64,000 nucleotides of DNA, taken from NCBI GenBank assembly GCA_039583875.1, contig CM077167.1:152103010-152167009 (forward strand). The letters are read 5' to 3'. The notes under the pieces were generated by a model that saw only the letters and a program-made list of their open reading frames with translations, did not search any database and was not told the DNA's origin. The position numbers were made by a program, and so were the translations under genes. Position 1 is the stretch's first letter. Each line of letters begins with the position of its first letter. The stretch is from Platanthera guangdongensis. Taxonomy: Eukaryota > Streptophyta > Magnoliopsida > Asparagales > Orchidaceae. Below, piece after piece: positions 26,493-36,410 of the stretch.

Positions 26493-26497
26493 TCCAT
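26493..26497. repeat. Target site duplication TCCAT (left)
   Basis: TCCAT here and at 56900-56904 flank the outer LTR ends of the 30 kb minus-strand Athila-type element exactly. Confidence 0.92.
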
Positions 26498-28072
26498 TGG
26501 TGTCTACAAATCGTTACAAAAAGTAATCCGAACTAACAATCCAATGAAGGAAAGTACACCTATCGAATTGTAGCAAGGGGAAACAAGTGTCGTATTTATA
26601 TCCGGGAACCGTTGAGTACTTATACTCACATGAATTGATATTATCTTATCGAAGGCTTTAGAGTTTGATTACTAAATTGGAAAAAAGGAAATTATTTGCA
26701 ACTATTAAGAAAGACTACTACTAGTGATTAAAAAAGAGGGTTGAATGATGGTAAAGGAATAGTACTCGATCATGAATCACCACGATTTACGTTAATCAAA
26801 GATAAGATAACAAAATAAAACTTAATAAGGTAAAGTTCCTTGATCGTCGGGGTTCCCAAAGCTTGAACACGCTTCTCTCGAAGACGTGTCCAACTGAGGT
26901 TAGGAAAATCAGACCAGAATCACGTCGGTATTTGAATACCTTAAACTCGCTTTAAGTAATGACCCCAGCTATTGGATTTCAATCCAATCCGAGAGATTTA
27001 CATCATCCTCTCTTGAGGGGTGCGTGCAACTCACTTTACTCTTGAGTGTTCACTTCAAACTATGAGCTTCTCGGCAAGCTAAGAGTGAAAACCATAGATG
27101 GAGATTATAGATCGATGATATAATTCCACACGTGATATTTCGAAAGTAAATCAATAGCCTAAACCTTAAAATGAGAAAGTAACTTAAAGTATCATAACTT
27201 AATCAACCTAACCTCGGATCATCAAGATCGAGTACTGGGAGGATTTAGTAACTCATGAGGAAGCAGTAAAAAAATCATGTTAAGAATATGCATAATAAGA
27301 AAGAGAGAGAGAGAGAGAAGGAATAACAAATTATTTTATTTCTTATTGGAAGAAGCTACCGAAAGGACCAAAGGACATTACAAAGAGAGTTTCCAAAAAG
27401 ATTACAAATATGATAAACAAGATTACAAGAATGCTAAGAAATGAAAACATTAAGCTAAAATATTCTGAAAATAAACTCTCAACAGCTCCCTACAAGAATT
27501 CCATCTGGTCCCAGAACACTTGGATCTTGTGGCTATTTATAAAAAAAATTTCGGAAGTACGCGCCCCCCTTACACGCCTGCTTCGGGCTTGTACCTGGGG
27601 TGTGTAATACTTATTTGACTTTAGCTGATTGAAATTAAAGTCTGGAAGTGATTGGCACGACGGTCGGGTTACATACCTAAATGACACGCCATGGTAGGAG
27701 GGCGTGTCAGATATGGCGTGACGGTGGAGCGGAGAAAAGTCGCGCTGTGGTGATATTTCGGGACTTGGCGGGACACACCCCAGAGACACGCCCGTGGTGG
27801 TGGTACACGGGCGTGACCGAGGGCGTGTAGGCTGAATTTTCCTGGATTATGACTTCAGACCATAGCTTCATTCGACTTGGGTTACACACCATAAGAACAC
27901 GCCGTGGTAGGGCGTGACATGGGGGCATGTAACAGGAGAAAAACCCAAAACCTGAAAAAAAACTAAATTACAACAATAATTGACAAAAATCTAAAAAAAC
28001 AAAAGACAAAACATTTAAACGAGAATATACATACTTTTGCCCTAATAAACGAAGCTAAATTATGCTTCATCA
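26498..28072 (-). repeat. 3' LTR of nested Athila-type element (1.58 kb)
   Basis: Minus-strand start TGATGAAGC at 28072 after the polypurine tract. End ACACCA at 26498. It aligns with 55319-56899 throughout. A GA repeat (27301-27318) is longer here than in the 5' LTR. Confidence 0.93.
27534..27930 (-). promoter_or_regulatory. U3 CACGCCCGTG inverted-pair array with TATA box
   Basis: Perfect inverted pairs TGACACGCC/GGCGTGTCA (27682-27690, 27701-27709) and CACGCCCGTG/CACGGGCGTG (27787-27796, 27806-27815), with further ACACGCC and GGGCGTG words to 27925. On the minus strand these lie upstream of TTTATAAATAG (27534-27544). In the 5' LTR the TATA is damaged. Confidence 0.6.
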
Positions 28073-28452
28073 AATTCCCTCATACTTATTATCTTGCTTG
28101 TCCTCAAACAAAGACTACGAGTTAGCAAAAATAAAGAGGATTAATTAAAAAGTTTAAAATGCTATAAATGAGTAAGAATGGAATTTAGAGGTAGATGATT
28201 TTTTGAAAAAGAACTGAAAATTCCTACTTTAACTTAGCACAAAATTTTATAAATTTTACTAAATATAAAAACATATCATCCCAAATTTTTACAGAGTTAA
28301 AACTTAATAAAGTAACGAGTAAAAAGTGCATTGAGTCACTACTAAAGTCTAAGAGACAAATTAAAACCGTAGTCAATCAATATAAAGATCAATATTTCTA
28401 TAAAAAACAACTACTCAATCTAGTTTCTCGTTACTATACTAAAAAGCAAATG
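28073..28452 (-). other. Non-coding end of Athila-type element with polypurine tract
   Basis: Minus strand AAGTATGAGGGAATT (28073-28087) is the polypurine tract, preceded by TTGAGGACAAGCAAG. The rest is AT-rich and non-coding. The last five bases, AAATG (28448-28452), are the left TSD of the inserted Copia element. Confidence 0.85.
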
Positions 28453-28596
28453 TGTTGGGTACATTGGTCAAATGTACCTGATTTGAAGAAGCCTCACCTA
28501 ACTCAATGATATGCATCATAATGTATTTGATGTTTGTTTGAGTTACTTGTGCAGGTTAGGTATTCACTAGACTGAAGCTAAAAGTTTCTAAGTCCA

Positions 28597-29535
28597 TGTG
28601 TCGACACCCAGAGGGAAAGTGTCGACACTTGAGAAAGCTTGTGTCGACACCCAGACAAGTAGTGTCGACACTTGGAGTCATTATGTCGACACCTGGGATG
28701 AAGAGTCGACACCAGACAGAAAGTGTCGACACTTGGAGCTGTGTCGACACTCAGTAAAGAAGTATGCAGAAAAGCTGTGTCGACACTTAGCAGAAGTGTC
28801 GACACCTAGAAGAGCTGTGTCTACACCAGAAAGTGTCGACACTTGGAGCTGTGTCGACACTCAGCAAAAGTCTGCAGAGTCTAAGTAAAAGTGTCGACAC
28901 TCAACACAATGTGTCGACACTATGCTGAAGAGTCAGTATTTGAAGTAAGTGTCGACACTCAACACAATGTGTCGACACTATGCTGAAGAGTCAGTATTTG
29001 AAGAAAGTGTCGACACTCAGCACAATGTGTCGACACACAACCAGGAGAGTCAACACTTGAAGAAAGTGTCGACACTCAGCACAATGTGTCGACACTTAAT
29101 TGAAGACTCTACACTTGAAGAAGAAGTGTCGACACAAGGAGCTGTGTCGACACTTGGCAAAGAACAGAGAAGTTTAAAAAATATTCTAAGTACAAGTGTT
29201 GACACTAAGGGAATGTGTCGACACTCAGCTGAAGAAACTAAAGTGAAGACTTGTGTCGACACCAAGAAGCAGTGTCGACACTTGACAGTTTCAACACATA
29301 AAGTTGTGTCGACACAAAGGAGTTGTGTCGACACTTAGAAGAATACAGTTAAAGAATGAAGTACAAGTATTTGTGTCGACACTCAATTTCAGTGTCGACA
29401 CATGCAGAAGAATCTGTGTCGAGACATACAAGGAATTGTGTCGACACCTTGTAGACTTGTGTCGACACTTACACAACATGTGTCGACACTTAGTCTATAA
29501 GTGTCGACACTTAAGAACAGAAAGTCTCGACACTA
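28597..29535. promoter_or_regulatory. GTGTCGACAC palindrome array
   Basis: By hand count about 31 exact copies of the 10-base palindrome GTGTCGACAC and about six one-base variants in 940 bases, spaced mostly 18-40 bases. From 28891 a 58-base unit holding two palindromes is repeated four times (28891, 28949, 29007, 29066). The 3' LTR (about 39665-40600) and the solo LTR carry the same array. The function is unknown. Its position in U3 suggests protein binding sites or cruciform formation. Confidence 0.9.
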
Positions 29536-29634
29536 TCTGATAGTTAGAGAATTTCAAGAAGTGACTGGTTGACATGACAGCTGCCGATCCAGCCGGTCTA
29601 CAGCAACTGTCAGAGAAATCAGAAGTTTGTTATG

Positions 29635-29676
29635 AACCGGACCAGCCGGTTACCATGAAGGAAGCCTATAAATAGG
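29635..29676 (+). promoter_or_regulatory. AACCGG/CCGGTT inverted pair and TATA box
   Basis: AACCGG (29635-29640) and CCGGTT (29646-29651) with a 5-base loop lie 16 bases before TATAAATAGG (29667-29676), the likely core promoter for the genomic transcript. Confidence 0.75.
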
Positions 29677-30130
29677 CATCCATAGTTTACAGAAATAGTG
29701 GTTGTGATTGAGAAACAAGAGTTATAGCTTAAGAGAATACTTAAAGTAGTTGATCAGATTAAATCAAGAAGTGATACACAGAGGATCAACACAAGAAGAT
29801 CTGTCAGTCCAACTGCAGATCTAAGAAGTTGGAGAGAGAGAGCTCCAATCAAGAATTCAGTCTTTGGAACTAAGGCTGAGAAGAAGGATTCAGAAACATC
29901 TGGATCTCAAGAAGCAGAGGTCAAGGAACAACTGCAGAAGATTCAGACTAATTCAGTTCTAACTCAAGAAGCTTTGAAGGAAGCTAAGTCAGTTTGGATC
30001 TAACTGAGTTCTTCCAAGAACTCTTCAAGAAACTCTCAACTCCTCTCTTATTTTCTGAGTTGTAGAGTTAGCAATTGTATTTCTACTTTAACTTGTAGGA
30101 TCCATTGGATCTGAGAGAATTGTAAGCCTA

Positions 30131-30390
30131 TATTATAAAGGCTGAGGGTAGGGCTTGATTGCCTGAGTGTAGGAGTTGAAGAACTCTGAGTGTAGGCCTT
30201 AATTGGCTGAGTGTAGGCCTGGGTGGCTGAGTGTAGGCCTTTGTGGCTGAGTGTAAGGCTTTGGGCCTGAGGTGTAGGAACCTAGTTGGGTTCTGAGCTA
30301 GTGGAGAAGTTTGGCCGAATCTAGTACACTGCTAGATAGGCGAAGGGGGAAAGTGGATGTACCCAAAGATTGGGGAACCACTATAAAATC
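30131..30390 (+). repeat. U5-side tandem repeats and conserved SIRE module
   Basis: Six CTGAGTGTAGG-type units spaced 20-27 bases (30150-30285). They are followed by CTAGTACACTGCTAGATAGG and GTGGATGTACCC / TTGGGGAACCACTATA (about 30318-30385). The second part is also present in the two other SIRE-type families here (near 14140-14215 and 58599-58662), whose LTRs are otherwise mostly dissimilar. Confidence 0.75.
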
Positions 30391-30563
30391 TTGTGTATTC
30401 TGTGCTGTGATTGTGCTGTGTTGTGAATTGCTGTGTTTGCTGTGAGAACTTATTCAGAAATCTGTGTTATAAACTGTTGTGCTGCCAACAAAGTTTTAAA
30501 AAGGTTTAGGTCACCTATTCACCCCCCCCCCCCTCTAGGTGTTTAGGTACCATATCTTTCAAG

Positions 30564-30574
30564 TGGTATCAGAG
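30564..30574 (+). other. tRNA primer binding site
   Basis: TGGTATCAGAG, two bases after the LTR end. Confidence 0.93.
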
Positions 30575-30677
30575 GGAGGTTCCTCAAAACAAGGACTAAC
30601 AGTCTAAGGAGATCCTGTTTGGCAGAAACAGTCTAAGTCAGAAAACAGATTCAAGAAATTCAAGAACTTCAAGAAAC

Positions 30678-32717
30678 ATGGGTTCTTATGAGAATCACAA
30701 AGAGTTGGGTTCCATGAAGTTACCCATATGCAGGAAGTTGATTTTTGGAATCTGGAAAGAAAGGGTTAGGCTATTTATGGAGGCCTCAGACCCTAGAATC
30801 TACATCACAGTCAAAGAGGGGCCTATGTGCCCATGAAGATCTCAGTATTGGATGCAAATCAGAGGACTCCAAAGGATTTCTCTGAGATGACCAAGGATGA
30901 AATTGTCCTAGCCACTATGGACAAAAGGGCACAAAACATAATAGTAAGTGCCATTGATGATGCCACCTTCCAGAACTTAATTCACTGTAAGACAGCAAAA
31001 GAGATGTGGGACACTCTTGTAGTCTATATGGAAGGTTCTGAAGAAGTAAGGCAAGATAGAAAGTCCTTGTTTAATCAAGAGTATGAGAGCTTTAGGCAAG
31101 GAAGAGGAGATAGCATCAGTGAATGCTACAAAAAGTTCTATAGAATTGTTAATGAACTCATGTCCTATGGAAGAGAGTTCACTAACTATGAATTGAATGA
31201 TAAGTTCTTAAGGTCCCTAACCAAAGATTGGGACACTAAGATCTGTGCCATCAGAGAAATGGCAAAGTTGGGAGAAATTCCTCCTCCCACACTGTTTGGG
31301 AAGTTGTTGTCTTATGAGATGCAGCTGTCAGTGAGAAAAGAGGAAGAAAAATCAACAAGGACTGAGCACAGGGAAAGGACAGTTGCCTTCAAGTCAGAAG
31401 TACCTAGAAAGGGCAGGACTAAGTCATCAACTCCACCTCCAGAGGTAGTTGAATCAGAATCTGATGAATCTGTTAGCACAAAGTCTACAAGCAGTGAAAG
31501 TGATGAAGACTTTGCTGCATTCACCAGACATTTTCAGAAATTCCTGAAGAAGAAACAGTGGAGGTCCAGACCTTCATTTTCCAAAGGGAAAGAAGTACAG
31601 TATCAGGAGAAGAAGCCTTCAAAGAAGGACAAGAAAAAGACAAAGACTAGCAAGGCAACTGGGTCTAAGATAGTGTGTTACTGCTGCAATAGACAGGGTC
31701 ATGTAATTGCAGATTGTCCTGAGAGAAGAAAAGAATCCAGTGACAAAAAGAAGACTCACTTCAAAGGAAAGAAGGAGAAGTCCTTTGTTGCAAAGAATGA
31801 GAAGACTCTTTCAGACATTTCTTCTTCAGATACTGAGACAGATGCTGAAGCCTACATAGGGCTATTTGCTGAAGAAGAAGAAGAGTTTATGCAGATCATG
31901 GAATCAATCTATGAACAAGAAGAGTGTCAGTGCCAAGGACTGATGGCATTGACTGAAAGTACCAAAATCCTGGAGCAGCCAGGACCTAGTCAGGTACAAA
32001 GTCCAACTCAAAGTTCAGATTTCAGTTCTAGTTCAGAGTCAGATTCATCTTCATCAAGTGATGGAAGTGTTTCTGAATCTGAGGGAGATATTCATCAGCT
32101 CTTAGATGAATATAAAGTACTGTTGCAAGCCTATAAGAAAAGCAAGTCCCTTGCCAAAAGTCAGGCAAAGGAGATTGCTGATCTCAAGGCAGCTGCAACA
32201 GATTTTGAAAAACAGTATGATCAAAAACTGAATGAAGTAGCCAGGCTGAAACACATTACAGTGATTCAGATGGGTACTATTACATTTAAGAATGATCAAA
32301 TTAAGAGACTGGAGATCAATCTCCAGAAGGAAAAAGAACTTGCTGCCAGGTTTTCAAAACCTAAATCAGTATTACCATTAATTGATGAATTTGTTCATCA
32401 AAAAGGCAAAGCTGGACTAGGTTTTGTTAGACCTGCAGGGACTGTACAGTCCAAGTTCAAGTCCAAGGGCAAAGCCCCAACATTCAACAAGCCTGCTGTA
32501 GTCAAGACAGCAAAGGTTGTATCCTAAGCAAAGGTACAACAAGTTTGAATGCTGGTGTTGTGGCAAGGTTGGCCACTTTGCCTTGGATTGTTGGCACAAT
32601 GCCAGTGCCAAGTTGAGTAGCAAGTTACCTGGTGGAAAGCCAGCAGGTAGCTATGTCAAGTTGCAAACTAACAATCACCAAGGACCCAAGTTTACTTTGG
32701 GTTCTAAGGTTCATTAA
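30678..32717 (+). pseudogene. Gag of young SIRE-type element
   Basis: ATG at 30678 (MGSYENHKEL) begins a frame that hits a stop at about 30833 after one missing base. The main frame then runs 30827-32527 (566 residues). Capsid-like N-terminus (KEMWDTLVVYMEG), acidic Ser-rich middle, a first zinc knuckle CYCCNRQGHVIADC (about 31678-31720), and a coiled-coil-like tail (LLDEYKVLLQAYKKSK). A further frameshift near 32520 separates the last part, with a second knuckle CWCCGKVGHFALDCWH, which ends GSKVH-stop at 32717. Forms the particle shell by family. Two small frame breaks are the only defects. Confidence 0.9.
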
Positions 32718-32729
32718 TTTGTTTTGCAG
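32709..32729 (+). other. Gag-pol boundary segment with stop and CAG acceptor-like end
   Basis: A 21-base segment begins GTTCAT after AAG, contains the gag stop TAA and ends TTTTGCAG before GTGAAT. In this copy the stop is also in frame with pol. See the related segment at 16825-16847. Confidence 0.5.
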
Positions 32730-34260
32730 GTGAATCCAAGTGGCCATACCCCAACATGGTACTTGGATAGTGGATGTTCCAGACATATGACTGGAACAAG
32801 GGGACTACTGAAGGACTACATTCCAATCAAAAATGGTCCTAAAGTGACCTTTGGTGGTTCTGAAAAAGGAATCATCAAAGGGTTTGGTAACATCTCTTCA
32901 AACCTTGTTACCATTACTCAAGTGGCTTATGTTAAAGGGTTGAAACACAACCTCATTAGTATAAGTCAGTTAAGTGATGTAGGGTATGACATCTCATTTG
33001 TTAAAAATGGTTGTCATATCAAGAGGTCAAGTGATCAAGAGATCATTTTGACAGGATATAGAAAGAGGAATGTCTACTGTCTAGACATTATGATTGAGAA
33101 CAATGGTTCTCCTGTTTGTCTTGTAGCTGATGAGACAGTCTCTCATTGTGTCAAGTGGCACAAGAGGCTAGCTCATCTTAACTATAAGACTATTAGCAAA
33201 CTCTTTAGCAAAGAGTTAGTGAGGAATGGTCCTCAAGTTAAGTGTGTTAAAGATGGCATTTGCTCAGCTTGTCAAAAGGGCAAGCAGACTAAATCCACCT
33301 TTAAAAGCATTGAGAACAAAGATGCTGTGAGGTGCTTATACCTCTTGCATATGGATCTATTTGGTCCAATGCCAGTTCACAGCTTAGGTAGGAAGGTCTA
33401 CACCTTTGTAGTTGTTGATGACTACTCAAGGTTTTCCTGGGTGTTCTTCTTAAAGCAGAAATCTGAAACACCTAGTGTCTTCTATAGTTTTGTTAAGCAA
33501 ATTCAGAATGAATTGAACTGTACAGTGGTCAAAATTAGAAGTGACCATGGTACTGAGTTTCAGTCTGAAAGCATGACAAAGCTGTGTGAAGACTATGGGA
33601 TATTTCAAGAATTCTCTTCACCTAGAACACCTCAGCAAAATGGCATTGCTGAAAGGAAAAATAGGACCTTGATAGAGGCTGGTAGAACCCTATTAAGTGA
33701 TTCATCACTGCCAGAGTATTTCTGGGCTGAAGCAGTTAACACTGCATGCCATGTGATAAATAGGGCTACCATCACTAAAAGGTTAAATAAGACCCCCTAT
33801 GAAGTTGTGAAAGGCAGGAAACCAAATTTATCCTATTTAGGATCTTTGGTTGTAAATGCTTCATACTTAACAATGGAAAGTCTTACTTAACTAAGTTTGC
33901 TGCCAAGTCCCAAGAGGGATTGTTTGTTGGGTACAGCAATAATAGTAAGGCTTATAGAGTCTACAACTTGACTACACAAGTTGTAGAGGAGTCTGTGCAT
34001 GTAGTTTTTGATGAGACACAACTAATTAATAATGAGTTGTCTAGCAATGTATGCAGCCCCACAGGTCTTACTAAGAAGATGGACAAGCTAGCCATAGAAG
34101 ATGTACCTGCTGCAAGACAGCAAGTAGAAGAAGATGGCTTATGTCCAGGGGGAGAACTACATGTACCAGGAGCTGAAGAAGTACAAGGAACTCAGCATGA
34201 TGAAGATGCTGTAGAAGTACAACCAGAAGTGCAAGGATGCCTCCAGCCAACAGGCATCTA
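32730..34260 (+). pseudogene. Pol part 1: protease and integrase
   Basis: Protease active site YLDSGCSRHMTG at about 32760. Integrase zinc finger WHKRLAHLNY and CSACQKGKQ (about 33165-33285). DDE core HMDLFGPMP (33350), RSDHGTEF (33538) and QQNGIAERKNR (33640), all catalytic residues present. A one-base loss near 33845 shifts the frame at SYLG. The integrase tail continues in the frame 33920-34261 (FVGYSNNSKAYRVYN). Acts on polyprotein cleavage and cDNA insertion, by family. Confidence 0.9.
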
Positions 34261-35894
34261 AGAGATCATCCAGTAGAGCTGATAATTGGAGATCCAAGAC
34301 AAGGTGTTCAGACAAGAAGCAGAAATCAGAATGCTGTAGTATATTCAAGTTTTCTGTCTCAAATAGAACCAAAGAAATTTGAAGAAGCTATACAAGATCC
34401 ACAGTGGACTGAAGCAATGCAGGAAGAGCTTAATCAGTTCAAAAGGTGCAAGGTTTGGGACCTGGTTCCTAAACCTAAAGATCACAATGTGATAGGAACA
34501 AAGTGGATCTACAGGAATAAGTTAGATGAACAAGGAGTCATCATTAAGAATAAAGCAAGACTGGTTGCAAAAGGATATAGGCAAGAAGAAGGTATTGATT
34601 TTGATCAAACCTTTGCTCCAGTAGCCAGACTGGAAGCCATAAGGATGTTCTTGGCCTATGCAACCTATCAAGGATTCAAAGTATACCAAATGGATGTGAA
34701 GTCAGCATTCCTAAATGGTAATTTGAAAGAAGAAGTCTATGTGGAGCAGCCTGCAGGTTTTGTTGATCCAACTCTTACCTCATTATGTCTATAGACTTAG
34801 GAAAGCATTATATGGGTTAAAACAAGCACCTAGAGCTTGGTATGAAACCCTATCTAGTTTCCTCATTGAGAACAAGTTCTCAAGGGGGAAAATAGATAAG
34901 ACTCTATTCCTTAGGGAATCTAGAGGCAAAGTCATACTTGTCCAAATATATGTAGATGACATTATATTTGGGTCTACTGAAAGTAGCCTTTGCAAAAAGT
35001 TTGCAAAGCTTATGCAAAGTCAATTTGAGATGAGTAGTATGGGAGAACTGAAGTTTTTCTTGGGTCTCCAAGTTAAACAGACTGGAAGTGGTCTATCCAT
35101 ATGTCAGTCCAAGTTCACCCTAGAACTCATAAGGAAGTATGGTATGGATTCATCCAGTACCATGAAGACTCCTATGGGGTCAAGTATGTCTCTAAGCAAG
35201 GATGATGCAGGGAAACCTGTAGATGAAACCTTGTATAGAGGGATAGTTGGCTCCCTACTATACTTGACTGCAAGTAGGCCTGACATTATGTATGCTACAT
35301 GTGTTTGTGCCAGGTATCAAGCCTGCCCTAAAGAGTCTCACTTGACTGCAGTCAAGAGAATCTTGAGATATCTAAAGGGCACACCTTATCTAGGCCTCTG
35401 GTACCCTAGGAATGGAGATTTTGATCTAACAGGCTATTCAGATGCAGACTTTGCAGGATGCAAAGAAGATAGAAAGAGCACTACTGGATCCTGTCAATTC
35501 CTAGGTGGAAGACTCATTTCATGGAGCAGTAAAAAGCAGAACTAGTGTGGCTATTTCCACAGCTGAGTCAGAATATGTAGCTGCAGGAAGTTGCTGTGCT
35601 CAACTTCTGTGGATTCAACATCAGCTAGAAGACTATGGATTTCAGGTAAGTAGAACTCCACTTTACTGTGATTCTACAAGTGCTATTTCAATAGCTAATA
35701 ATCCTGTATCACATAGTAGAACTAAACATATTGAGATTAAATATCACTTTCTTAGGGAGCATGTAGAAAGAAATGATATTGCACTTGAATATGTTAAAAC
35801 TGATAATCAGATAGCTGATATGTTTACTAAGCCCTTAGAAGAAGCTAAGTTCAATAGGTTCAAAATTGAACTAGGTATGATAAACTTAGACTAA
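34237..35894 (+). pseudogene. Pol part 2: reverse transcriptase and RNase H
   Basis: [16 protein letters not shown] (34495), [27 protein letters not shown], catalytic YVDDIIFGS (about 34951) and FLGLQVKQTGSG. RNase H: GYSDADFAGCKEDRKST (35431) and AESEYVAAGS. Frame breaks near 34240, 34785 and 35535 are single-base. The final frame ends LGMINLD at 35894. All active-site residues are intact, so small indels are the only defects. Confidence 0.92.
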
Positions 35895-36410
35895 GTTTAC
35901 AGAACTAAAAATTGGCTAAGTAAAAAGGTGTCGACACATAGACAAGTCTATGTCGACACAGAATAGTAAGTGTCGACACTTCAAGGAAAATGGTGTCGAC
36001 ACATCTAGGAAGCTGGTGTCGACACTTCAGAATGTTAGTGTCGACACATGTCGAGTTGGTGTCGACACATCCAATAAGGTGTCGACACTTAAGTTTTACT
36101 CAGAATTTTCTAAGTAAAGTCTCGACTACATGTCGAGTAGTGTGGTGTCGACACTTAACCAAGTGTCGACACATAAAATCTGTTGACTAAACTTGTGTCG
36201 ACACATGTGTGTCGAGACATTATAAGTCAGTGTCGACACTTATTGACAGTGTCGACACATCTTTAGAAATTCATCCCGCCTGTTCGTCTTCAAACAAGAA
36301 AGGTATAAATAGGGTTCTGTCTTTGTTTGTCGACACGCTTTCAAAAGTTTCGAGACCAAAACTCTTGTGTCGACATTTCTCTTCTCTAAAGACTAATTCT
36401 CCAAACCCTA
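35895..36410 (+). promoter_or_regulatory. Internal GTGTCGACAC array with TATA box before ORF3
   Basis: Twelve exact GTGTCGACAC copies plus several variants between 35938 and 36378. TATAAATAGGG at 36304-36314 shares TATAAATAGG with the LTR TATA box. The ATG of ORF3 follows at 36411, leaving a leader of about 75-80 bases if transcription starts 25-30 bases after the TATA box. This array is not an LTR fragment: the spacers differ from those of the LTR array. Confidence 0.7.

Larger units (their letters stand above)
28453..30561 (+). repeat. 5' LTR of young SIRE-type element (2.11 kb)
   Basis: TGTTGGGTACATTGG start, ATCTTTCA end. U3 holds the GTGTCGACAC array (28597-29535), an AACCGG/CCGGTT inverted pair and TATAAATAGG (29667). 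Downstream lie TATAAAGG (about 30134), a CTGAGTGTAGG tandem stretch, the conserved GTGGATGTACCC module, and a C run of 13 before TCTAGGTG. Confidence 0.97.

Noticed and set aside
28597..29535. CRISPR-like regular array
   Set aside because: The repeat is a 10-base palindrome, spacers vary from about 8 to 50 bases and are themselves repeated, no cas genes, and it lies in a plant LTR.
28556..29540. Overlapping ORFs on both strands rich in VDT, CRH and VST repeats (also 39622-40565, 44126-44430)
   Set aside because: GTGTCGACAC has no stop in any frame on either strand, so a dense array of it stays open in several frames. The residues are just its translations. Not genes.
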